This document shows, piece after piece, positions 1 to 10,055 of a stretch of DNA of 64,000 nucleotides. Below the pieces are notes generated by a model. It was not told the origin of the DNA and made no database searches. It saw only the letters and a list, made by a program, of their open reading frames with translations. A program made the position numbers and the translations under genes. Origin of the DNA: Clostridium paridis. Its GTDB lineage: Bacteria > Bacillota > Clostridia > Clostridiales > Clostridiaceae. The stretch is taken from assembly GCF_016765615.1 (NCBI RefSeq), contig NZ_JAESWA010000027.1, forward strand, positions 169,929 to 233,928, in the 5' to 3' direction. Position 1 is the first letter of the stretch. The number at the start of each line of letters is the position of its first letter.

Positions 1-2
1 GT

Positions 3-1061
3 CTTACTGCTGAATATCTAGTTGCATGTAGTGCAGTTGCATCAGGATGGTCAGGAACTTTCCTTGGAATATTAAGCAACCTTGGTATAACATTACCAAC
101 AGCATTAACAGCATCTCCAAGTAAAGGCGGTATTGTAGATCTTCCAGCAATTCTTATAATAGCAGTTATAACTATAATGCTATGTTATGGAATGAAGGAA
201 AGTGCAAGAGTAAATAATATAATGGTAGGAATCAAAATTTGCATAATTCTTTTATTTGTTATTTTAGGATCTTCACATATAAATGTAGCTAACTACAAAC
301 CATTTATCCCATTTGGATGGAAGGGTGTATTTGCAGGAACCGCAACAATATTCTTCTCTTATATAGGTTTTGATGCTATATCAACAGCAGCAGAAGAAGC
401 TGAAAACCCAAAGAGAGATATACCTTTAGGTTTAATTATGTGCCTAGTAGTTGTAAGCTTTTTATACATTTCAGTAGCCTTTGTATTAACAGGAATGGTT
501 CCATTTAAAGAAATTATTTCTGAAAATGCAGTTCCAGGTGCTCTAGCAAGAGTAGGGATTAATTGGGGTTCAGCTTTAGTAGGAACTGGAGCTATAATTG
601 GTATGATATCAACTATATTAGCAGTATTATACGGCCAAGTAAGAGTATTTATGGTAATGTCAAGAGATGGTCTTTTACCTAAGATGTTCTCAAAGGTTCA
701 TAAGACACATAAGACACCATATATCTCAACAATAATAACTGGTACTGTAGCTGCGATTATTGCAGGTTTCTTACCACTTGATTTGATAGTTCAATTTTTA
801 AGTATAGGTACGTTATTAAGTTTTATAGTTGTATCATTAGCAGTAATAACACTTAGAATAAAGATGCCTAATTTTGAAAGAATATTTAGATGTCCAGGAG
901 TACCATTTACTCCAGTTATAACAATAATTTGTTGTATATATCTACTATCAAGATTGCACTTAAAAACATGGATTGGATTTATAATATGGCTTATTATTGG
1001 TATGATTGTTTACTTCACATATGGAAGAAAGCATAGTGTACTACAAAATGAAGATAAGTAA
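3..1061 (+). CDS. APC-family amino acid permease, C-terminal part (5' end outside window)
   Basis: The reading frame is open from base 3, so the gene starts upstream of the window and only the C-terminal ~350 residues are seen. The protein is a run of hydrophobic helices. The segment FFSYIGFDAISTAAEEAENP followed by RDIP is the helix 6 to loop signature of the cationic amino acid transporter branch of the APC superfamily (YfnA/CAT-like), inner-membrane secondary amino acid carriers. The substrate cannot be read from sequence. The C-terminus is a short hydrophilic tail. A strong hairpin terminator follows immediately, so this is the last gene of its transcript. Family assignment is firm; specificity is unknown. 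Confidence 0.88.
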   Translation, partial: LTAEYLVACSAVASGWSGTFLGILSNLGITLPTALTASPSKGGIVDLPAILIIAVITIMLCYGMKESARVNNIMVGIKICIILLFVILGSSHINVANYKPFIPFGWKGVFAGTATIFFSYIGFDAISTAAEEAENPKRDIPLGLIMCLVVVSFLYISVAFVLTGMVPFKEIISENAVPGALARVGINWGSALVGTGAIIGMISTILAVLYGQVRVFMVMSRDGLLPKMFSKVHKTHKTPYISTIITGTVAAIIAGFLPLDLIVQFLSIGTLLSFIVVSLAVITLRIKMPNFERIFRCPGVPFTPVITIICCIYLLSRLHLKTWIGFIIWLIIGMIVYFTYGRKHSVLQNEDK

Positions 1062-1074
1062 TATATGAATAGCA

Positions 1075-1107
1075 AAGTGTCTCAATATATTTGAGGCACT
1101 TTTTTTA
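1075..1107 (+). terminator. Intrinsic terminator after permease
   Basis: A 10-bp stem (AGTGTCTCAA pairing with TTGAGGCACT, one G-T pair) with a 4-nt loop is followed by a run of seven T. Confidence 0.85.
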
Positions 1108-1220
1108 TCAATAAAGGGGCTGAAACACATAAAAATCACACAATTAATCTAAAATATTTACAAATTTATATGTTAAAATAAGAGAAAATAAAGAACTAAA
1201 ATAAATTTGAGGTGATTAAT

Positions 1221-1901
1221 TTGCCAAAACGTGTATATCTTGTAGAGGATGAAAAAAGTTTAAATATTTTATTAGAAAAATATCTTCAAAGAGAGGGTTA
1301 TGATGTAACCACCTTTTCAGATGGACTTTCTGCATTAGAAAGAATATCAGATGAACCGGATCTTTGGATATTAGATATAATGCTCCCTGGGGTTGATGGG
1401 TATTCAATAATTAAAGCTGTGAAAGAGAATAACAAAAATACACCAGTTATCTTTATGTCAGCTAGAAATGAAGAATTAGATAGAGTTGTAGGCTTAGAAT
1501 TAGGAAGTGATGACTATTTATCAAAACCTTTTCTACCTAGAGAACTTATTATTAGAACAAACAAGCTTATGGAAAGACTTTATGGTAATGAAAAAGAGGA
1601 TACAGATAGTGAAACTATTAATATCGGTGAATATAGAATTAGTAATAAACAAAGAACAGTATTTTTAGGAGACACAGAGATCCAATTGACTAAGATGGAA
1701 TTTGAATTATTAAATTATTTAGCTGAAAATAAAAATAATGTAATATCTAGGGAACAGATCCTAACAAGGGTTTGGGGAGAAGACTATTTTGGTTCAGATA
1801 GAGTAGTAGATGATACAATCAGAAGGCTTCGTAAAAAGGTAGATCAGTTGAATATTGAAACTTTATATGGCTACGGATATAAGTTGGTACATAAATCATG
1901 A
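1221..1901 (+). CDS. OmpR/PhoB-family response regulator
   Basis: Two-domain response regulator. The N-terminal receiver shows VEDE near residue 8, the phospho-acceptor Asp in LDIMLPG and the conserved Lys in SKPF. The C-terminal winged helix contains QLTKMEFELL and the DDTIRRLRKKV recognition region. I chose the TTG at 1221 because GAGGTGA (1209-1215) sits at correct spacing before it; the in-frame GTG at 1212 lies inside that ribosome site. The stop overlaps the ATG of the next gene (ATGA), so it is translationally coupled to its histidine kinase. Target genes are not evident. Confidence 0.93.
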   Translation: MPKRVYLVEDEKSLNILLEKYLQREGYDVTTFSDGLSALERISDEPDLWILDIMLPGVDGYSIIKAVKENNKNTPVIFMSARNEELDRVVGLELGSDDYLSKPFLPRELIIRTNKLMERLYGNEKEDTDSETINIGEYRISNKQRTVFLGDTEIQLTKMEFELLNYLAENKNNVISREQILTRVWGEDYFGSDRVVDDTIRRLRKKVDQLNIETLYGYGYKLVHKS

Positions 1902-3295
1902 AGTTTTTTAAGTTTAAGTCATTAACTATGAGAATCTGGACTACTTTTACTTTTATAATACTTATAATAATATGTAGTATTTCTTTCTTATATCTGGTTG
2001 CAGTTAGAAGCTATAATGATAATGCAAAGATTCAAGATTTGAAAGTTGTACATGATATGATACTAAAAGGAGACAATTCTAATGCACCTAATAGGTTTGA
2101 TGAATTTAAGAATCTTAAAGGTAGTGAGAATTTCATAGTAAGAAAGGGTAGTAGTAATACTACCGATATACAGGACATGATTAAGGCAAGGAATGGCAAC
2201 CCTCCACCAGGGGGAGATAATGGCCATTTGCCTCCAAATATAAATGGAACGGATCTTAAAGAATGGATGGCAAGCTACATAAGTGGTAATAACATTTATG
2301 AGGAGGTACATAAAGCATCTTATGGGAATATGAAGTTTACATTTATCATAAGCTCTATGGAATCTCAGAATGGAGATAAAGCATATTTAATTACTTTTAT
2401 TCCTAATATACAAGACAACACCATCTTATATACAGTAATTATAATTGGACTAGTATTTATAGCCATAGGATTCTTAACAGCTAAGTTGGTAGCAAACTAT
2501 ATATCAAAACCTCTTAAAGAACTAGAAGATCATACTGTAAGAATTGCACATAAAGACTGGAAAGAACCAATTATAATTAAAAATGAAGATGAAATAGGAA
2601 GATTAGCTGAAGCTATGAATAGGATGCAAAAAGAGTTGAAGATAGCTGATCAAGAGGAAAAAATGTTTCTCCAAAGTATCTCACATGATTTAAAAACCCC
2701 AGTAATGGTAATTATGAGTCATGCAGAGGCTATAATTGACGGGGTATATATAGATTCTGTTGAGAAAACAGCTGAGATAATAAAAGAAGAAGCAATAAGC
2801 TTAGAGAAGAAGATAAAACAATTATTATATCTAAATACTCTAGATTATGTTTTAGGAAATGGCAATGAAGATTCTGAGTTTAATTTAAATGAATTACTTA
2901 TACATATTATAAGTAGATTAGAAGTTGTTAATAGTAAAATAGAGTGGGATTTAGATTTAGATAAAATCAGCATAAACGGAAATAAAGATAAAATAAAAGT
3001 TGCAATTGAGAACATATTAGAAAACGGACTTAGATATGCAGAAAGTACAATTAAAGTAAAGCTTAAAAAGGAAAATGAATCAGCAATACTTGAAATATAT
3101 AATGATGGACCTAATATACCAGAAAAAAGTATAAATCATATATTTGAAAATTTATATAAAGATAAGACTGGTAATTTTGGATTAGGATTAGCAATAACTA
3201 AAAAGATTATTGACTTCTATAATGGTGAGATTAAAGCAGTAAATAGAGACAATGGAGTAAGTTTTATAATCAAGTATCCACTTAAGGATAAATAA
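1898..3295 (+). CDS. Sensor histidine kinase (HAMP, HisKA, HATPase)
   Basis: Membrane partner of the preceding regulator. Layout: TM1 at about residues 12-34; an extracytoplasmic sensor of ~140 residues with a Pro/Gly/Asn-rich stretch (PPPGGDNGHLPPN); TM2 at about 177-197; HAMP; a dimerisation/phosphoacceptor helix with SISHDLKTPV (His ~265); then an ATPase domain with N-box NILENGLRYAE and G-box GLGLAITKK. Starts at an ATG overlapping the regulator's stop. The stimulus is unknown. The sensor does not resemble a named domain by eye. Confidence 0.93.
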   Translation: MKFFKFKSLTMRIWTTFTFIILIIICSISFLYLVAVRSYNDNAKIQDLKVVHDMILKGDNSNAPNRFDEFKNLKGSENFIVRKGSSNTTDIQDMIKARNGNPPPGGDNGHLPPNINGTDLKEWMASYISGNNIYEEVHKASYGNMKFTFIISSMESQNGDKAYLITFIPNIQDNTILYTVIIIGLVFIAIGFLTAKLVANYISKPLKELEDHTVRIAHKDWKEPIIIKNEDEIGRLAEAMNRMQKELKIADQEEKMFLQSISHDLKTPVMVIMSHAEAIIDGVYIDSVEKTAEIIKEEAISLEKKIKQLLYLNTLDYVLGNGNEDSEFNLNELLIHIISRLEVVNSKIEWDLDLDKISINGNKDKIKVAIENILENGLRYAESTIKVKLKKENESAILEIYNDGPNIPEKSINHIFENLYKDKTGNFGLGLAITKKIIDFYNGEIKAVNRDNGVSFIIKYPLKDK

Positions 3296-3314
3296 AAATA
3301 AATATAGTATAATG

Positions 3315-3358
3315 AGTAGAGGATAAATAGTTAATTACTATTTATCCTCTACTTTTAT
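3315..3358 (+). terminator. Intrinsic terminator after two-component operon
   Basis: Perfect 16-bp inverted repeat (AGTAGAGGATAAATAG and its complement) with a 7-nt loop, then TTTATT. Confidence 0.85.
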
Positions 3359-3404
3359 TCTAAAAAGATTTTTAAAATAGGTTAATTATTGAAAGGGATA
3401 AAGA

Positions 3405-3833
3405 ATGATTAAAGAATTAGAAAACTTTGAAGTCGATGAAATTATGGATATATGGTTAGATGTTAATATTACAGCACATGATTTTATACCTAAACAATAT
3501 TGGATTAATAATTATGAGGTTGTTAAGAAAAGATATATACCAGCAGCTACAACATTTGTTTTTAAAGAAGATAATATAATTAAAGGTTTCATTAGTGTTC
3601 TAGACAAGGCATTTATAGGGGCATTATTTGTTTTGGGAAATTGCCAAGGATGTGGAACAGGAAAGAAGCTAATAAATCATTGTAAGGGAATATACTCAAG
3701 TTTAGAACTAGGAGTATATTCGGATAATGTAAAAGCTATAAGTTTTTATAAAAGTTGTGGTTTTGAGATAATAAAGGAACAGATTAATGAAGACTCAGGA
3801 TATATTGAATACATTATGAAATGGGAAAAGTAA
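3405..3833 (+). CDS. GNAT-family N-acetyltransferase
   Basis: 142-residue single-domain protein. The acetyl-CoA site motif appears as GNCQGCGTGKKLI (QxxGxG/A type), and the C-terminal ELGVYSDNVKAISFYKSCGF segment is the motif B region of GNAT enzymes. It resembles the PhnO/YjaB-like small acetyltransferases. The substrate is not predictable. ATG follows GAAAGGGATAAAG. A GTG-started reductase-like gene follows after 31 bases, so the two may be co-transcribed. Confidence 0.85.
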   Translation: MIKELENFEVDEIMDIWLDVNITAHDFIPKQYWINNYEVVKKRYIPAATTFVFKEDNIIKGFISVLDKAFIGALFVLGNCQGCGTGKKLINHCKGIYSSLELGVYSDNVKAISFYKSCGFEIIKEQINEDSGYIEYIMKWEK

Positions 3834-3864
3834 ACATATAATATTATAGCAGGGGGGAATACAA

Positions 3865-4878
3865 GTGAAGGTTTTATTTATTGGTGGTACCGGAAATATA
3901 AGTGGAGAAATATCAAAACTAGTAATAGAAAAAGGGTGGGATTTATATCTTTTAAACCGTGGAAATAGATTAGATAAAATTCCTGAAGGGGCTAAGGCTA
4001 TAATAGCTGATATAAATAATGAAGAAGAGGTTTCAAAACTTATTAAGAATATGAAATTTGATGTAGTAGCTGATTTTATTGCATTTAAACCAGAACAAAT
4101 TGAAAGAGATATAAGATTGTTCACTAAGAAAACAAAACAATTCATTTTTATAAGTACAGCATCTGTTTACCAAAAGCCATCAGCATATCATATGATTACT
4201 GAAAGTACTCCGTTATATAATCCATACTGGAAGTATTCTAGAGATAAGATTAAGTGTGAAGAGCTATTGATTGAGGAGTTTAGGGAAAGTAAGTTTCCAG
4301 TTACTATCGTAAGGCCTAGTCATACATACGGAATTGAAAAAATTCCGCTAGCAGTTAAGAGTGGTAAAGGGGCTTGGTCAGTTATTAATAGAATTATTAA
4401 TGGTAAGCCAGTTATAATTCATGGTGATGGAACATCATTCTGGACATTGACTCATAATACTGATTTTGCAAAAGCATTTATAGGATTAATGGGAAATCGT
4501 TCGGCCATAGGTGAAGCAGTGCATATTACCTCAGATGAAGCTATAACTTGGAATGAAGTTTATGATTGCATTGGGAATATACTTAATGTAGAAGTGAAAA
4601 AGGTACATGTAGCAAGTGATCTTTTAGTAGCATTAAAGCCAGAACTAGAAGGAGATTTAATAGGGGATAAGGCTAATAGTCTAATTTTTGATAATAGTAA
4701 AATTAAGAGATTAGTACCAGACTTCATAGCAGCTACTAGGTTCTATGAGGGGGTTAAGATTAGTATAGAATACTTACTAGCGAATTCCGAGTTACAAGTT
4801 GAGGATGAGGAGTTTGACAGTTTTTGTGACAAGGTAATTGAACTTCAAGAAAAAATCATAAGTTCATATAAGTTATAA
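3865..4878 (+). CDS. NAD(P)-dependent epimerase/dehydratase-like protein (SDR)
   Basis: Extended short-chain dehydrogenase/reductase of 337 residues. The N-terminal Rossmann motif is GGTGNIS, and FIFISTASVYQK followed by YWKYSRDK gives the Ser and YxxxK pair of the SDR active site. The segment TIVRPSHTYG is typical of NAD-dependent epimerases that act on nucleotide sugars or related substrates. Start is the GTG at 3865, preceded by AGGGGGG. The C-terminal ~40 residues are charged and unlike the family core. Substrate unknown. Confidence 0.85.
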   Translation: MKVLFIGGTGNISGEISKLVIEKGWDLYLLNRGNRLDKIPEGAKAIIADINNEEEVSKLIKNMKFDVVADFIAFKPEQIERDIRLFTKKTKQFIFISTASVYQKPSAYHMITESTPLYNPYWKYSRDKIKCEELLIEEFRESKFPVTIVRPSHTYGIEKIPLAVKSGKGAWSVINRIINGKPVIIHGDGTSFWTLTHNTDFAKAFIGLMGNRSAIGEAVHITSDEAITWNEVYDCIGNILNVEVKKVHVASDLLVALKPELEGDLIGDKANSLIFDNSKIKRLVPDFIAATRFYEGVKISIEYLLANSELQVEDEEFDSFCDKVIELQEKIISSYKL

Positions 4879-4887
4879 TAATATTTC

Positions 4888-4918
4888 AAAGCAGAAATCA
4901 CATAGATTTCTGCTTTTT
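4888..4918 (+). terminator. Intrinsic terminator
   Basis: Stem AAAGCAGAAATC pairs with GATTTCTGCTTT around a 5-nt loop, followed by T-rich sequence. Similar in sequence to the hairpins at 41984 and 44387. Confidence 0.8.
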
Positions 4919-5017
4919 GTGTTTTATCACATGAATTTCACATAATTATTTGATATTACTACTACATTTCCTATCTATAATTTAAACAAAGAAACTAGTA
5001 AAAAGGGAGTGCGCTAA

Positions 5018-5998
5018 ATGTCTCAAGGAATTATTCACTCAGTTATTGTCCCTCTATATAATGAGGAATTGGTTATTGATGAGAGTTACAGAAGATTAAA
5101 AGCAGTTATGGATTCAACAAATGAAAAGTATGAAATTATATTTATAAATGATGGAAGTAAAGATAGAACTAAGTTAAAAGCAGATGTAATTTGCAAAAAA
5201 GATAAAAATATAAAACTAATTAATTTTTCTAGAAACTTTGGACATCAAGCAGCCATAACAGCTGGGATGGATATAGCATTAGGAGATGCCATTATAGTTA
5301 TAGATGCAGACCTTCAAGATCCACCGGAAGTAATGCTTAAAATGATTGAAAAGTGGAAAGAAGGATATGAAGTTGTTTACGGAAAGAGAGCAAAAAGAGA
5401 AGGAGAAACATTTTTTAAGAAGTTCAGTGCAAAAATGTTTTATAGGATTTTAAAAAGTATGTCTAGCGTTGATATTCCAGTGGATACAGGAGATTTCAGG
5501 CTAATAGATAGAAAGGTTTGTGATTCTCTAAAATCACTTCCAGAAAAGAATAGATATGTAAGAGGTCTTGTAAGTTGGGTAGGTTATAAGCAAACCTTCG
5601 TAGAGTTCGTAAGACAAGAGAGATTTGCAGGTGAAACAAAATATCCGCTAAAGAAGATGATTAAGCTTGCAGTAGACGGAATTACCTCATTATCATATAA
5701 ACCTTTAGCTTTAGCAGGATATCTTGGGGGAATAACTTTAACCCTTGGGGGAATTTCACTAATTATAAATATTGTAAAAGCAATAGTAAATAATTTATCT
5801 GTGATAAATATAGAAACAATGTTTTCAATGAATCTCATAATGTTTGGACTGATTTTTTGTGTATTAGGAATGCTGGGACAGTATATAGGAAGAATTTTTG
5901 ATGAAAGTAAGGGAAGACCTATATATATAGTTGAAAGCATCACATCATACAGAGAAGAACAAGAAAACAATGAATTGAGAAAGATAAGCAATCAATAA
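5018..5998 (+). CDS. Family 2 membrane glycosyltransferase (polyprenyl-phosphate sugar transferase, GtrB/YkcC-like)
   Basis: Transfers a sugar from a nucleotide donor to a polyprenyl phosphate at the inner membrane face. The GT2 domain shows VPLYNEE, INDGSKD and the metal-binding DADLQDPPE motif, then GDFRLIDR, and two C-terminal transmembrane helices near residues 230-255 and 268-292, as in the DPM1/GtrB group. 326 residues is a normal length. It is 23 bases upstream of a GT39 enzyme; this pair parallels Bacillus ykcC-ykcB, where the lipid-linked sugar made by the first is the donor for the second. The acceptor is unknown. Confidence 0.9.
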   Translation: MSQGIIHSVIVPLYNEELVIDESYRRLKAVMDSTNEKYEIIFINDGSKDRTKLKADVICKKDKNIKLINFSRNFGHQAAITAGMDIALGDAIIVIDADLQDPPEVMLKMIEKWKEGYEVVYGKRAKREGETFFKKFSAKMFYRILKSMSSVDIPVDTGDFRLIDRKVCDSLKSLPEKNRYVRGLVSWVGYKQTFVEFVRQERFAGETKYPLKKMIKLAVDGITSLSYKPLALAGYLGGITLTLGGISLIINIVKAIVNNLSVINIETMFSMNLIMFGLIFCVLGMLGQYIGRIFDESKGRPIYIVESITSYREEQENNELRKISNQ

Positions 5999-6021
5999 TA
6001 GGAAATATATATGGAGGGAAA

Positions 6022-8247
6022 ATGATGAAAAAATTAAAGCTGACCAAAGAAAATATAGCACTAACGATTATTTTAATTATCTCAGCAATACTCAATTTTA
6101 CAAATTTAAATATAGAAGGCTATGCTAATGAATATTATACAGCTGGCGTTAAAAGTATGACTATGAGTCTTAAGAATTTCTTCTTTGTATCTTTTGATCC
6201 GGCTGGATTTGTAAGTATTGATAAACCGCCATTAGGGTTTATGATTCAAGCTATATCAGCTAAGATATTTGGGTTTAGTGGATTTAGTATACTTTTACCT
6301 GAAGCTTTAGCAGGAGTAATTTCAGTTGGATTAATATATCACATAGTTAAGAGGTCTTTTGGAAGTATGGCCGGTCTAATTTCAGCATTATGTCTTGCTG
6401 TGACACCTATATTTGTGGCAGATAGTAGAAATAATACAATAGATAATCTATTAATAGTAGCATTATTATTAGCATGCCTAGCGCTTTCAAAAGCAGCAGA
6501 AAAAGGAAAACTAAAATACTTAATTTTAAGCTTAGTTTTTGTAGGTATAGGATTTAACATAAAGATGCTTCAAGCATATATGATTGCACCTGCACTATAT
6601 ATAACATATTTATTATCATCTGCAGTATCTGTTAAGAAAAGAATTGCACATCTTGCATTAGGAACAGTTGTATTATTAATAACATCTCTATCTTGGGCTT
6701 TTATAGTAGGATTATTTCCAGCTTCTGATAGACCTTTTGTAGGAAGTAGTACTAATAATACAGTTATGGAACTTATAATAGGACATAATGGATTGGAAAG
6801 ACTTGGACTTAGTAGCTCTTCAAACAGAGGTGGCGGAAACTTTGGTGGGGGAATGGGTCAAGGGAATAGACAAGGAACAGACGGAAACACAAGTAATGTG
6901 AATGGTCAAAATACTAATAATGGACAGCCTTCACAAGGAGAACCAGATGCAAATTCAGGTGCAACACAAGCTCAAAATAATGCTCAAGGAAACTCTCAAG
7001 ATGGTGGAAATACACCTTCGGGAGCTCCATCAGGCATGCAAGGAAATCCTCCATCAGGAGGAATGGGACCAGGAGGTAACTTCGGTGGAAAAATGGGGCA
7101 AAATGCAAACGGGCAAACAGGAAATATGGGAGGATCTGAAGGAGCAGGGATAACAAGATTATTTTCAAATAATAGTTTATCAGATCAAATAATTTGGCTA
7201 TTGCCACTTGCAGTAATAGGGTTTATAGCAGCAGCTATAAAAGAAAAATTAAGATTATCTCTTAAGAGTAAGAAGCAGATAGGGATCGTATTATGGGCAG
7301 CTTGGTTAGTACCAGTATTTATGTATTTTAGCTTTACAACTGGGTTATTTCACCCATATTATTTAACAATGTTAGCGCCGCCAATTGCTGCACTAGTAGG
7401 TATAGGAATAACTTCAATGTGGGAGCTATATAAACAAGGCGGATGGAAATCATGGTTGTTACCAGCATCATTTATTGTAAATGCAGGAGTTCAATTATTA
7501 ATCTTATCTTATTACTATAATTCATCAAGTATACCTAAATTTATAATGATAGGAATAACTATACTAAGCATAGCTTCTTCAATTGCGCTAGGAATATTTA
7601 ACTTAATAAAGAAGAAAGATGATATGGATGATAAAACATCTAAGATAACAAAAGGTTTAATAACAACTGCATTAATTGGACTTCTAATTGCACCTACAAT
7701 TTGGTCAGGAACAACAATGTTTTACAAAATGTCTGGAACATTTCCATCTGCAGGATTAAGTTTAATGACAGGCAGTGGTGGAATGGATGGAAGAGGTATG
7801 GGAGGCAATTTTGGATCAAATTCAGGAAGTGATAGCAGTACACAAAAACTTGTAGATTATTTAAAAGCTAATACAACAACTGAAAAATATTTGGTAGCAG
7901 TACAATCCTCTAATGGAACAGCAACAAGCATAATAATTCAAACTGGAGGTTCAGTAATGACCTTAGGAGGATTTAGCGGATCAGATAAAATTCTAACACT
8001 TGATGAATTTAAGAATTTAGTGGATGAAGGACAAATAAGATATGTACTAACTGGTGGTCAAGGCGGTGGCGGAAATAATGAAATCATGAATTGGGTAAAA
8101 GAAAATGGTACATTAATTCCACAAAGTGAATGGAGCAATTCGCAATCGCAAAATAGTGAAACTAGCACTTCAAACACAGATGATGGGAATGTAAAGAATA
8201 GTAGAAATGGGATGTCAAATGAATTATATGATTTAAAGGCTAAATAG
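6022..8247 (+). CDS. Family 39 membrane glycosyltransferase (PMT/ArnT-like, YkcB-like)
   Basis: 741-residue multi-pass protein predicted to move sugar from a polyprenyl phosphate to an extracytoplasmic acceptor. N-terminal features NEYYTAGVKSM and DSRNNTIDNLL are typical of the GT39 YkcB group. Unusual: residues ~265-375 form a Gly/Asn/Gln/Met-rich low-complexity insert (GGGNFGGGMGQG, NNAQGNSQDGG, GGMGPGGNFGG) between membrane blocks, and a second short GMGGNFG stretch lies near residue 590. The C-terminal ~120 residues form a soluble domain. ATG 6022 follows GGAGGG. A perfect 18-bp inverted repeat spans the stop codon. Confidence 0.88.
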   Translation: MMKKLKLTKENIALTIILIISAILNFTNLNIEGYANEYYTAGVKSMTMSLKNFFFVSFDPAGFVSIDKPPLGFMIQAISAKIFGFSGFSILLPEALAGVISVGLIYHIVKRSFGSMAGLISALCLAVTPIFVADSRNNTIDNLLIVALLLACLALSKAAEKGKLKYLILSLVFVGIGFNIKMLQAYMIAPALYITYLLSSAVSVKKRIAHLALGTVVLLITSLSWAFIVGLFPASDRPFVGSSTNNTVMELIIGHNGLERLGLSSSSNRGGGNFGGGMGQGNRQGTDGNTSNVNGQNTNNGQPSQGEPDANSGATQAQNNAQGNSQDGGNTPSGAPSGMQGNPPSGGMGPGGNFGGKMGQNANGQTGNMGGSEGAGITRLFSNNSLSDQIIWLLPLAVIGFIAAAIKEKLRLSLKSKKQIGIVLWAAWLVPVFMYFSFTTGLFHPYYLTMLAPPIAALVGIGITSMWELYKQGGWKSWLLPASFIVNAGVQLLILSYYYNSSSIPKFIMIGITILSIASSIALGIFNLIKKKDDMDDKTSKITKGLITTALIGLLIAPTIWSGTTMFYKMSGTFPSAGLSLMTGSGGMDGRGMGGNFGSNSGSDSSTQKLVDYLKANTTTEKYLVAVQSSNGTATSIIIQTGGSVMTLGGFSGSDKILTLDEFKNLVDEGQIRYVLTGGQGGGGNNEIMNWVKENGTLIPQSEWSNSQSQNSETSTSNTDDGNVKNSRNGMSNELYDLKAK

Positions 8248-8262
8248 CCTTTAAATCATATA
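8225..8262 (+). repeat. 18-bp perfect palindromic hairpin spanning the GT39 stop codon
   Basis: TATATGATTTAAAGGCTA and its exact complement are separated by AA. The stop TAG (8245-8247) begins the right arm. No T-run follows, so it is not a classic intrinsic terminator. It could stabilise or attenuate the message before the chemoreceptor gene. Confidence 0.7.
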
Positions 8263-8309
8263 GCAAATGAAAAATCTTTTAACTTAAGTGTATAAGGCGG
8301 GGGAACGGA

Positions 8310-10046
8310 ATGATAAAATTTAGAGATATAAAATTGACAAAAAAAATAATGGCACTTTCAGTTAGTTTTCTTATTTTCATTGTAATTATAGGTGGAACTG
8401 CACTAGTTCAAATTTCAGATGTAAATTCTAAAATAAGTGAATTAAACAATGAAAGAATGACACCTATTATAGAACTTGGTGAAATAAAAACTAACGTAGA
8501 GGAATTGAGAACTCTAGGTAATTCATATATGGATGCTACAGATGATGCTACTAAAAAATCTGTAGAAGATAGCATGGCTACAGAAGTAAAAGAAATAGAG
8601 ACAGCTTTAGAGAAATATAAAAGTGATAGTGATTTTAAAGCAGTTATGGAAAACTATAATAATTATGTTGCGGCAAAAGATGCATTTTTAAAGGCAGCAG
8701 ATCAAAGAAATCAGCAACAAACTAGTGGAGCCCAAGGACAAATGGATGGAGCAACCCAAGGACCTCCAACAGATATGGTTAACTTTGATAAGACTAAAGC
8801 AACATTAGTTGAGTCACTTAATGAAATTATAAGTAGGCATGTTAAGGAAGCACAAAATACATATGATAGTAGTAAGCTACTTTATAATAGTACTCTAGCT
8901 ATATTAGGAGGATTACTTACAGTTTGTGCGGCAATAACTGTTATATTGTCAGTTGTAATAGCAAGGTCAATTATTACCCCTGTGAAAAGAGTTACTACAA
9001 AGCTTAAAGAAATATCAGAGAATGGTGGAGATTTAACACAAAGAATAGATTATAAGAGTAAGGATGAGATAGGGGAACTAAGTCAAAGCTTTGATTTATT
9101 TATGGATAAGCTTCATTCAATAATTAAAGAAGTATCAGTTTCAGCTAAAACAATATCATCCTCAAGTGAAGAGTTAAACAAATCTACTACAGCAAGTACA
9201 ACTTTTTTAGAAGATATTTCAAATACAGTTTTGGGAATGGCTTCGGCTACAGCAGATGCAGCAGCAGCTTCTGAAGAAACAATGGCAAGTCTTAATGAAG
9301 CATCTGCATTTTCAGAAAATACAGCAAACGCAAGCAAGAATACTTCAGCAAAGAGTAAGAAGGCTAGAAAAGAAGCAGAAGATGGTGCAAGTAAGATATC
9401 AGAAATAGTTGAATCTATAAAAGATATAGCAAACTCTTCAAAAGATGTATCTTATATGATTAATGATTTAGATGACTCATCAAAGAAGATTGGAGACATA
9501 ATAGAAATCATAAGTTCTATTTCAGAGCAAACAAATTTATTAGCACTAAATGCAGCAATAGAAGCAGCAAGAGCGGGAGAAGCGGGTAGAGGTTTTAATG
9601 TGGTAGCTGATGAAATTAGAAAATTAGCTGATGAAAGTAACAATGCAGCAAGACAAATATCAGAATTAATAAAAGAAAATCAATTAAAGGCAGCATCAGC
9701 AGTTGAATCTGTAAGTGAAGTTGAGAGAAAGGTATCAGATGGAGTTGAAAAAGCATCTGAAGTTGGAATAAGTATACAAAACATAATTGAAAACATTCAA
9801 GATATGACTATAGAAGTAGAACATATTGATGAAGCAAATGAGCAGCAGGCTGAGAGTACTAAAGAAATTGAAAAAGCAATAGGAAGTATATCGTTAACCT
9901 CCAATGATTTAGCACAGGGAACAGAAAATATAAGTGCAAGCATACAAGAGCAATTAAGTACAATGAATGAAATAGAAAGAACAACATCAAATCTTTCTGA
10001 GATGGCAAAAAAATTAACTAATATAACTTCGGAGTTTACTGTATAA
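8310..10046 (+). CDS. Methyl-accepting chemotaxis protein (four-helix-bundle sensor)
   Basis: Chemoreceptor of 578 residues. TM1 ~13-33; an extracytoplasmic helical sensor ~34-190 resembling the 4HB_MCP type, interrupted by a Gln/Gly-rich patch ([17 protein letters not shown]); TM2 ~191-213; HAMP; cytoplasmic signalling domain with the hairpin motif [20 protein letters not shown]. It signals to CheA/CheW, which are not encoded in this window. It lies 62 bases after the GT39 gene, so it may be co-transcribed. ATG follows GGCGGGGG. Ligand unknown. Confidence 0.93.
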   Translation: MIKFRDIKLTKKIMALSVSFLIFIVIIGGTALVQISDVNSKISELNNERMTPIIELGEIKTNVEELRTLGNSYMDATDDATKKSVEDSMATEVKEIETALEKYKSDSDFKAVMENYNNYVAAKDAFLKAADQRNQQQTSGAQGQMDGATQGPPTDMVNFDKTKATLVESLNEIISRHVKEAQNTYDSSKLLYNSTLAILGGLLTVCAAITVILSVVIARSIITPVKRVTTKLKEISENGGDLTQRIDYKSKDEIGELSQSFDLFMDKLHSIIKEVSVSAKTISSSSEELNKSTTASTTFLEDISNTVLGMASATADAAAASEETMASLNEASAFSENTANASKNTSAKSKKARKEAEDGASKISEIVESIKDIANSSKDVSYMINDLDDSSKKIGDIIEIISSISEQTNLLALNAAIEAARAGEAGRGFNVVADEIRKLADESNNAARQISELIKENQLKAASAVESVSEVERKVSDGVEKASEVGISIQNIIENIQDMTIEVEHIDEANEQQAESTKEIEKAIGSISLTSNDLAQGTENISASIQEQLSTMNEIERTTSNLSEMAKKLTNITSEFTV

Positions 10047-10055
10047 AATTATTTA

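Noticed and set aside
6902..7207. Open frames on both strands inside the Gly-rich region of the GT39 gene
   Set aside because: They are shadows of a biased coding stretch, lack ribosome sites, and overlap a long well-supported gene.
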